A stretch of 18,475 nt of DNA, from assembly GCA_045660295.1 (NCBI GenBank), contig JAZRDN010000020.1, positions 1 to 18,475 of the forward strand, read 5' to 3'. Below are positions 13,883-18,475 of the stretch, piece after piece. A program made the position numbers and the translations under genes. The notes under the pieces are model-generated. The model made no database searches, was not told the origin of the DNA, and worked only from the letters and a program-made list of their open reading frames with translations. The stretch's first letter is position 1; every line of letters begins with the position of its first letter. Source of the stretch: RGIG8775 sp045660295 (GTDB taxonomy: Bacteria; Bacillota; Clostridia; Oscillospirales; CAG-272).

Positions 13883-13957
13883 TGGTGACCCGTACGGGAA
13901 TCGAACCCATGTTACAGCCGTGAAAGGGCCGTGTCTTAACCTCTTGACCAACGGGCC
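13883..13957 (-). tRNA. tRNA-Glu (anticodon TTC)
   Basis: The acceptor is GGCCCGT with ACGGGTC, the anticodon stem is CGGCC/GGCTG with one wobble, the loop is CTTTCAC (anticodon TTC), and the T-arm is GGGTTCGATTCCC. CCA is encoded. It follows tRNA-Met on the same strand, separated by a hairpin. Confidence 0.96.
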
Positions 13958-13958
13958 G

Positions 13959-13994
13959 GAAAAAAATGTCGAAGCCGAAGTAGGCTTCGACATT
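13959..13994 (-). terminator. Hairpin between tRNA-Met and tRNA-Glu
   Basis: AATGTCGAAGCC (13965-13976) pairs with GGCTTCGACATT (13983-13994). On the minus strand a T-run follows, directly after tRNA-Met. Since no promoter fits in the 7 bases before tRNA-Glu, it must be partly read through, or it may serve as a processing site. Confidence 0.75.
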
Positions 13995-14071
13995 TGGTAG
14001 CGGATGTCGGATTTGAACCAACGACCTGCCGGGTATGAACCGGACGCTCTAGCCAACTGAGCTAATCCGCC
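13995..14071 (-). tRNA. tRNA-Met (anticodon CAT)
   Basis: The acceptor is GGCGGAT with ATCCGCT (first pair G-U), the D-arm is TAGCTCAGTTGGCTAGAGCG, the anticodon loop is TTCATAC, the T-arm is TTGGTTCAAATCCGA, and CCA is encoded. It lacks the initiator's three G-C anticodon pairs, so it is elongator Met; a lysidine-modified tRNA-Ile2 is the less likely alternative. Confidence 0.92.
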
Positions 14072-14103
14072 AAAAGTGCGAGTTCTCAAAATCTTGCTTG
14101 GAT

Positions 14104-14132
14104 ATTATATCACAAACAAATCTAAAAGTCAA
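14104..14132 (-). promoter_or_regulatory. Promoter of the tRNA-Met/tRNA-Glu unit
   Basis: On the minus strand, TTGACT (14132-14127), a 17-base spacer and TATAAT (14109-14104), about 33 bases before tRNA-Met. Confidence 0.92.
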
Positions 14133-14288
14133 TAGCTTTTCAAAACTTTTTTTGAACTTTGAAAAAATGCAGAAAATAGCGGCCCCTCACCGCAGGATTT
14201 TAGCAGGACTGTAGCCTGCGGTAATGGTGAGAGCGCCGTTACGTCTCTGTTTTACGTTAGGAAATTCCCTCCCGTTCTGCCAACAAAA

Positions 14289-15734
14289 TCAGCGGAGCTT
14301 AAGCTCCCTCTCCTCCGCAATGATAAGCGGACGCCAAGAGATCACCTCGTTATGTCGGCGGTAAACGATAGCCATAGCTATCGAATAGTAAAACACGGGG
14401 TGTATCTGGAAAATAAAGTTATCAAACATACTCTCAAAGAGTAAAACGAGCATTGCCGCGCCGAGCATGGTTTTCATAAGATCGGGGCGGACGAAAAACG
14501 CGCGCAAGGACGAGATGCGATAGATAGCGTAGAACAAAAATCCGACGATGCCCATTCCGCTCAAAAGCTGAAAGACCGTGTTATGCGCCATCGAGGGGAT
14601 AAAGGTTGCGTTTACGTTACCGGTTATGAGCCCTTGATAGAAGCCGTTTCCGAATATCGGATTTTCAAGGAATGCCAGGAAGGAATTTTGCCAGATCTCA
14701 AATCTTCCCGAGTCCGAAACACCCTGCTCTGCGTAGCTGTTAAGCGCAAGCAGTAGGGGCTCGCGATATATGACGTAAACGACGCACACGCAAAGGGCTA
14801 TGGCTACCGCACCGTAGGCGAAGAATTTCTTATGTCGACTTCTTCCGTAAATAGCAAAGCCGACAAGGCAGGAAATGTAAACTATAGTTGCACAAAGCAG
14901 CGCATTTCTTGAAAGAGTGAGTACAGCACAAACGTAGGTTGCCGCCGCGGCGAGGAAATAAACGATAGGCAGGCGCGACCTGTACGCGCCGTAGAAATTC
15001 ATAGGTATAAGCATAGCAAGGTACACGCCGGCGTTATTACAGGAGCCCCAGCCAAAGACTATCAAAGCCTTAACTATTTTTCCGTCCGCCGATACAACAC
15101 CGTCACCGCTGGTATAAAGCCACACCATCTCGACGATAAGAACGAGCGACATCAAAAGCGTTACGTACGAGAAGTAGTCGCCAAGATCTACCGCCCCCTC
15201 GTCATCGGAAAATCCGTGATAAAACAGAACGTAAACGACAAGGAAGGACAGCACCTGGAACGAGCCGTAAAGAAGGTCTATCACGACCCATCTGTCAGAC
15301 AAAAGTCCCGAGGAAAGAAAGCTTGCCGAAAGCAAAATCAGCGGAAAAAGAAGCGGGGTTTTCTTAACAAGCAGCTTGGAAATTATCCCCGAGCGAACGA
15401 CGAACGCGACGATAGACACCGCGGCAAATATCGCAAGAAGCACGAGCGCCACCATGCGCCAGCCCGTGAAATAGAAGTTCGATGCCTCATCGCCGAATAT
15501 GGCATTGTTGTTCGAGAGACTGTAAATAAAGGTACAAAGCGGAGTTATAAGAGGCTTTACCGATCGGCAGACCCAAAACGCCAAGCACGCCATAAGAACG
15601 ATTATGGGAATAAAGATCTGCTCCTTGCTGTAAATAAAGCCGAAAAGCACAAAGGCGCAGACTATCGCAGGATAAAGTCGGCCCATATAAAAATCATTCA
15701 GCTTTTCGTTCAATTTTGAAATTAAATAATTCAT
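14289..15734 (-). CDS. O-antigen ligase / polymerase-like membrane protein (Wzy_C family)
   Basis: The start is ATG 15734, with GGGAGG 5 bases upstream; the in-frame TTG at 15758 would place the ribosome site inside the coding region. This gives 481 residues with about 11-12 membrane segments. The large extracellular region and the end of the Wzy_C domain are visible as SGRFEIWQNSFLAFLENPIFGNGFY...HNTVFQLLSGMGIVGFLFY (about 345-410), with the usual R-x3-W, G-x-G and HN residues; SRNALL lies about 285. Such proteins polymerise or ligate lipid-linked glycans at the outer face of the membrane. In a Gram-positive-type cell this suggests capsule or wall polysaccharide, but no other glycan genes are nearby. 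A long leader with a possible attenuator precedes it. Confidence 0.87.
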   Translation of the reverse strand: MNYLISKLNEKLNDFYMGRLYPAIVCAFVLFGFIYSKEQIFIPIIVLMACLAFWVCRSVKPLITPLCTFIYSLSNNNAIFGDEASNFYFTGWRMVALVLLAIFAAVSIVAFVVRSGIISKLLVKKTPLLFPLILLSASFLSSGLLSDRWVVIDLLYGSFQVLSFLVVYVLFYHGFSDDEGAVDLGDYFSYVTLLMSLVLIVEMVWLYTSGDGVVSADGKIVKALIVFGWGSCNNAGVYLAMLIPMNFYGAYRSRLPIVYFLAAAATYVCAVLTLSRNALLCATIVYISCLVGFAIYGRSRHKKFFAYGAVAIALCVCVVYVIYREPLLLALNSYAEQGVSDSGRFEIWQNSFLAFLENPIFGNGFYQGLITGNVNATFIPSMAHNTVFQLLSGMGIVGFLFYAIYRISSLRAFFVRPDLMKTMLGAAMLVLLFESMFDNFIFQIHPVFYYSIAMAIVYRRHNEVISWRPLIIAEERELKLR

Positions 15735-15832
15735 TAGGACCTCCCTTCCAAGCCGCAAGGTCTTTGCGCTTACAGTATACTTTTTACAAAATCACAGCCG
15801 TCTATTCCGCCAAGACGTTTTCGAGAGCCATA

Positions 15833-15866
15833 AGAAAAAACGAAAGCAGAAAGCTCCGTCTGCTTT
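15833..15866 (-). promoter_or_regulatory. Attenuator-like terminator in the leader of the O-antigen ligase-like gene
   Basis: On the minus strand, AAAGCAGA (15866-15859), an 8-base loop and TCTGCTTT (15850-15843) are followed by CGTTTTTTCTT. It lies about 60-90 bases after the predicted start point and about 100 before the start codon, as a leader attenuator would. No known riboswitch core is recognised. Confidence 0.55.
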
Positions 15867-15929
15867 TCTAACCTAACAAGGCACAGAAGCAGGCGCGTCT
15901 CTCCGACTTTACATATCTCTCCTTGTACT

Positions 15930-15958
15930 ATTTTAATATTAAAACCCAATTATGTCAA
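15930..15958 (-). promoter_or_regulatory. Promoter of the O-antigen ligase-like gene
   Basis: On the minus strand, TTGACA (15958-15953), a 17-base spacer and TAAAAT (15935-15930), implying a leader of roughly 190 bases. The remaining bases of the divergent 15735-16077 gap hold the leader, the attenuator-like hairpin and the rnc promoter only. Confidence 0.75.
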
Positions 15959-16017
15959 GCGAATTTAATAAATTTTAAGAAAGCCGACGGGCAAGGGCGC
16001 GATTTTAGCAAAAACGG

Positions 16018-16046
16018 TTGACAAAGAGGGAGGAAAATGGTAGAAT
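16018..16046 (+). promoter_or_regulatory. Promoter of rnc
   Basis: TTGACA (16018-16023), a 17-base spacer and TAGAAT (16041-16046). It coincides with the 5' part of the longest open frame, so translation must start further on, at 16078. Confidence 0.85.
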
Positions 16047-16077
16047 TTTTATAGAAAAAATTGTAGGTGAAGTAAAA

Positions 16078-17250
16078 ATGATTTTTGCAAAGGCCATTCC
16101 CGAAATCGAGCGGGTAATAGGATATAAATTTAAGGACAAGACGCTTCTTACGCAGGCATTCACAAGAACGAGCTTTTGTAACGAGGCACACGGTGACTAC
16201 CAGTCAAACGAGGTGCTTGAGTTCCTCGGTGACAGCGTGCTTTCCTGCGCGATAATAACAAGGCTCGTCTGCGACCTTGCACAAAGGTACGAGCACGGCA
16301 TTAAATCCAAGCTCGGCGAGGGCGATTTTACCAATATCAAATCTCGCTTAAGCGATAAGAGCAACCTCTCGCGCAGTATGGCGCGCCTCGGCCTGCAAAA
16401 ATATCTTATCATGGGTGAGGGCGACGCAAAGCTCGGCATACAAAACGAGCCGTCGGTCATGGAGGACCTTTTTGAGAGCATTGTCGGCGCGATATACCTC
16501 GACTCGGGTATGAGCGTCAGCGTTGCCGCGGGCTGCGTTGAAAAAATGCTTGACATATCGGAATACACCGCCGGAAACGCTGCAAAAAAGAGCCCTAAAA
16601 ATGCCCTGCAGGAGTGGTGCGCGGACAAATCCAGAAAGCTCCCCGCCCCCAAATATATGACCGAAAGTGAAAGCGGTCCCGACCACCAAAAGGCGTACGT
16701 GCGAGTATGCTATATCGGCGACAGACTCGTCGGTCGCGGTGAGGGAAAGAACTTCAAGATCGCGGATTCTGCCGCGGCAGAGGATGCACTAAGCAACCTT
16801 ATGCGCGAGGCAGAAGCGGAAAAAAAGCCAAAGCCTGCCGAGGCTAAGCCGACCGTTAAAAGGAACGCGAAGGCAGAAGCTGGGCCCAAGAAAAGCGCGA
16901 AGCAGAACGTAAAAGCGGCAACCGCGCATACAGAAAACGCAAAGAAAAATAACGGAAAAGGTGATGTGCCCATCGATCGCGATGCACAAAAAAAGCTCCG
17001 CGATTACGCACAGGCAAACAAGCTACCCGCACCGAGATTTAAGGACCTCGGTGAAACAGAGGGAGATGACGGCGAGACCGTTTACTCCGTCGAGTGCGCT
17101 CTTGCGTATACTCTTACGGTTATGACCGCATGCACAAGGCAGGATGCGATGGCGCGTGCCGCGGCAGAGGTGCTTAGGCTCGTATCAAGACAGAAGCCGT
17201 CTAAAAGCCCTAAAAATCAAGCAAAGCAACAAGGCAAAAGCAGGAAGTAA
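16078..17250 (+). CDS. rnc: Ribonuclease III with C-terminal extension and second dsRBD-like domain
   Basis: The start is ATG 16078 (AGGTGA upstream), giving 390 residues against about 230 for usual bacterial RNase III. Residues 1-160 are the endonuclease domain: NEVLEFLGDSVL (44-55) and EDLFESIVGAIYLD (129-142), with E45, E48, D52, D130 and E133 as metal ligands. A dsRNA-binding domain spans about 172-242 (SPKNALQEWCADKSRKLPAPKY ... GEGKNFKIADSAAAEDAL). A Lys/Ala-rich linker (245-297) follows. Then comes a second dsRBD-like unit at 301-370 (DAQKKLRDYAQANKLPAPRF ... YSVECAL ... TRQDAMARAAAEVLRL), with a weakened middle strand, and a basic tail. It cleaves dsRNA in rRNA and mRNA processing. 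It is transcribed with mgsA, 84 bases downstream. Confidence 0.95.
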   Translation: MIFAKAIPEIERVIGYKFKDKTLLTQAFTRTSFCNEAHGDYQSNEVLEFLGDSVLSCAIITRLVCDLAQRYEHGIKSKLGEGDFTNIKSRLSDKSNLSRSMARLGLQKYLIMGEGDAKLGIQNEPSVMEDLFESIVGAIYLDSGMSVSVAAGCVEKMLDISEYTAGNAAKKSPKNALQEWCADKSRKLPAPKYMTESESGPDHQKAYVRVCYIGDRLVGRGEGKNFKIADSAAAEDALSNLMREAEAEKKPKPAEAKPTVKRNAKAEAGPKKSAKQNVKAATAHTENAKKNNGKGDVPIDRDAQKKLRDYAQANKLPAPRFKDLGETEGDDGETVYSVECALAYTLTVMTACTRQDAMARAAAEVLRLVSRQKPSKSPKNQAKQQGKSRK

Positions 17251-17334
17251 TTAAGAAAAAACGCGGATATTGTATACATTTGTTTACATATCCACAGAGA
17301 ATTCAAGAAAATACAGAACAAAAGAGGTAATTAA

Positions 17335-17709
17335 ATGAAAAAGAAAATGAAAACAATAGCCCTCATAGCACACGACCACAAGAAGCACGATATGGTCAAC
17401 TGGGCTATCCAGAACAAAGCAATACTTGAGAACTTTGCCCTTTGCGGCACCGGCACTACCGCGGGGCTTGTAGAAGAGGCTACCGGCCTTGACGTAAAGG
17501 GTTATCTCTCCGGCCCCCTTGGAGGTGACCTTCAGATCGGCGCAAAGGCGGCAGAGGGAAATATCGATATGATAATCTTCTTCTGGGATCCGCTTGAGTC
17601 CCAGCCCCACGACCCCGACGTTAAGGCGCTTCTCAGAATCGCTGTCGTGTACGATATTCCGATTGCAACCAACAAGGCTACCGCAAACCTCATTCTCCAC
17701 AACCTGTAA
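17335..17709 (+). CDS. mgsA: Methylglyoxal synthase
   Basis: A 124-residue protein, close to the usual length. It converts dihydroxyacetone phosphate to methylglyoxal and phosphate, a bypass of lower glycolysis under phosphate limitation. Hallmarks are AHDHKK (12-17), GTGTT (38-42, phosphate binding), SGPLGGDLQIGA (59-70, with catalytic D65), and WDPLESQPHDPDVKALLR (84-101, with D85, H92 and D95). AGAGGT lies upstream of the ATG; a second in-frame ATG four codons on is less well placed. It probably shares the rnc promoter, although a small stem (GGATAT/ATATCC near 17264-17292) lies in the 84-base gap. The family call is secure. Confidence 0.97.
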   Translation: MKKKMKTIALIAHDHKKHDMVNWAIQNKAILENFALCGTGTTAGLVEEATGLDVKGYLSGPLGGDLQIGAKAAEGNIDMIIFFWDPLESQPHDPDVKALLRIAVVYDIPIATNKATANLILHNL

Positions 17710-17717
17710 TCACTCAC

Positions 17718-17834
17718 AGAAAAGCGGCGCGGTCGCACTCTCGCGCTCTGCCCTAAAACGGCCGAGCACCCTTTTCAGCTCCCGTGAACGATGCGGCTCG
17801 CGCCCCTCGCTCCGCCATACCCCGTCGCTTTTCT
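17718..17834 (+). terminator. Large stem-loop after mgsA
   Basis: AGAAAAGCGGCG (17718-17729) pairs with CGTCGCTTTTCT (17823-17834) with one wobble, enclosing about 93 GC-rich bases. TCTAACATTTTTC follows. It could end the rnc-mgsA transcript or be a decayed element end. No gene is seen in 17710-17857. Confidence 0.5.
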
Positions 17835-17857
17835 TCTAACATTTTTCAAAAGAACTC

Positions 17858-17886
17858 TTGACAAAAATCCTCCCCTTTGATATAAT
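17858..17886 (+). promoter_or_regulatory. Promoter of the tRNA-Pro locus
   Basis: Perfect TTGACA (17858-17863), a 17-base spacer and TATAAT (17881-17886). It resembles the tRNA-Glu(CTC) promoter including upstream bases. It now lies about 510 bases from the intact tRNA-Pro, because repeats intervene. Confidence 0.93.
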
Positions 17887-17948
17887 ATATAGGCGCTGTT
17901 GTACGCAGTCGATCATCATAGTACAAATTTCTCTCGGAATAACCTTTT

Positions 17949-18028
17949 GAGGGGCGCGCGTACTCACATCCGCTTAAAACCGTAAAAGCATCAAAACTTA
18001 ATATTTCGAGGTGTAGCGCAGTTGGTAG
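17949..18028 (+). repeat. 80-base direct repeat, copy A (leader plus tRNA-Pro 5' fragment)
   Basis: It matches 18147-18226 at 78 of 80 positions (differences near 17961 and 17971). Its last 22 bases (18007-18028) are the acceptor 5' strand and most of the D-arm of a tRNA-Pro; the tRNA then breaks off into unrelated sequence. Confidence 0.93.
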
Positions 18029-18035
18029 TGAGCAA

Positions 18036-18062
18036 GTTAAAACAATCAATGATTGTTTTAAC
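18036..18062. repeat. Perfect hairpin at the break of tRNA copy A
   Basis: GTTAAAACAATC (18036-18047), loop AAT, GATTGTTTTAAC (18051-18062): a 12-bp perfect stem, 8 bases after the point where the tRNA sequence stops. It may be an element end or a terminator. Confidence 0.7.
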
Positions 18063-18146
18063 GACGCGATCAGCCCAAAGCAAGGAGCTGGCGAAGCGAG
18101 TGTATCGAGCGACAATCAGCGACTATGCGACGGCGCGTTCAGCCCG

Positions 18147-18226
18147 GAGGGGCGCGCGGACTCACATCTGCTTAAAACCGTAAAAGCATCAAAACTTAAT
18201 ATTTCGAGGTGTAGCGCAGTTGGTAG
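18147..18226 (+). repeat. 80-base direct repeat, copy B
   Basis: Second copy of 17949-18028. Here the tRNA-Pro part continues through the anticodon arm to 18245. Confidence 0.93.
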
Positions 18227-18245
18227 CGCGCCAGTTTCGGGTACT
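18205..18245 (+). pseudogene. Truncated tRNA-Pro(CGG), 5' half
   Basis: Acceptor 5' strand CGAGGTG, D-arm GCGC-AGTTGGTA-GCGC and the anticodon arm with CGG are present. After ACT (18243-18245) the sequence changes to unrelated TGTGGTCTC, so the T-arm and acceptor 3' strand are missing. Confidence 0.85.
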
Positions 18246-18397
18246 TGTGGTCTCTTGTTCAACCAAGTAACAGCAAAAATGCCGAAACCCCTTGAAAACA
18301 TTAGATTTTTCGCACTTCGCCAACTCCGAAAAAACGGTCAAAATTCGGGGTTGACCACATAACTGACCACAACAAAATTCAATAGTTTTTTATCAAT
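18246..18397. mobile_element. Insert between the tRNA-Pro fragment and the intact tRNA-Pro, probable integration remnant
   Basis: The insert is flanked by the same tRNA block, GCGCCAGTTTCGGGTACT (18228-18245 and 18421-18438), as an anticodon-arm attachment site would be. It contains TGTGGTC (18247-18253) and, near its other end, GACCACA at about 18353 and 18365, the inverse of the first. No integrase gene is present, so it would be a deleted remnant. Confidence 0.5.
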
Positions 18398-18473
18398 CGA
18401 GGCGTAGCGAAGGTGGTATCGCGCCAGTTTCGGGTACTGGAGACCGTGGGTTCGAGTCCCGCCGCTTCGACCA
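18398..18473 (+). tRNA. tRNA-Pro (anticodon CGG)
   Basis: The acceptor is CGAGGCG with CGCTTCG (one G-U), the D-stem is GCGA/TCGC, the anticodon stem is CCAGT/ACTGG around TTCGGGT (anticodon CGG), the T-arm is GTGGGTTCGAGTCCCGC, and CCA is encoded. Compared with the truncated copy, its 5' half differs in compensating D-stem bases, suggesting the 5' half came from another source than the host gene. Confidence 0.94.
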
Positions 18474-18475
18474 AA

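Noticed and set aside
14188..14235. Terminator after the O-antigen ligase-like gene
   Set aside because: CCGCAGG/CCTGCGG pairs, but no T-tract follows on the minus strand, so it is only a weak hairpin.
16018..16077. Longer RNase III start at TTG 16018
   Set aside because: That codon is part of the -35 element TTGACA, so the transcript begins after it.
17860..18300. Small open frames (61-89 codons) over the tRNA-Pro repeats
   Set aside because: They run through tRNA fragments and repeats, have no ribosome sites and are repeated with the DNA repeat.

Overview
The window looks like a chromosomal piece of an anaerobic, Gram-positive-type gut Clostridia (Bacillota). The evidence is sigma-A promoters with 17-base spacers, strong AGGAGG-type ribosome sites, a clostridial-style Fe-S RlmD/TrmA-family methyltransferase, methylglyoxal synthase, a secreted LysM-CAP protein, and tRNA genes that mostly encode CCA. 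No rRNA gene is present, so the genus cannot be fixed.

Layout. At 1-1751 (minus) a PP-loop ATPase gene is translationally coupled to a flavodoxin-like gene cut by the window edge. At 1803-2488 a four-helix-bundle gene (23S rRNA intervening-sequence protein family) sits beside a dense hairpin array. At 2458-4699 (minus) are an rRNA/tRNA uracil methyltransferase and an AraC regulator. At 4882-5430 is tRNA-Glu(CTC), followed by mirrored tRNA debris and hairpins. At 5572-8038 (plus) are LysM-CAP and Sel1-repeat proteins. At 8128-8519 is a second hairpin array. At 8546-12019 (minus) a VTT-PlsC fusion is followed by a YfcC-type transporter. At 12100-13665 (minus) is a three-gene operon: zinc ribbon, LCM-type methyltransferase, small membrane protein. 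At 13720-14132 (minus) are tRNA-Met and tRNA-Glu(TTC), again with mirrored tRNA debris. At 14289-15958 (minus) is an O-antigen ligase/polymerase-like protein with a possible attenuator. At 16018-17709 (plus) are an RNase III with an extra C-terminal domain and methylglyoxal synthase. At 17858-18473 (plus) is a rearranged tRNA-Pro(CGG) locus.

The genes are mostly housekeeping; the unusual content is between them. Two intergenic arrays (2199-2488 and 8297-8505) have the same design. Short perfect hairpins are separated by a heptamer (gcgatat in one, gtgatgt in the other) that switches to its reverse complement halfway through. Each array could therefore fold into a long stem with paired side hairpins, that is, a chain of four-way junctions. 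Array 1 adjoins a four-helix-bundle gene, and its outermost hairpin contains the last codons of the neighbouring methyltransferase gene. Both tRNA-Glu genes are followed, in the same relative order, by a terminator, an inverted degenerate copy of a tRNA-Glu 3' end, more hairpins, and an identical 47-base structured repeat. The tRNA-Pro locus holds two truncated 5' copies before the intact gene, as expected of nested insertion events. I infer that a palindrome-forming or hairpin-tolerant element family is active in this genome. That inference needs genome-wide comparison.
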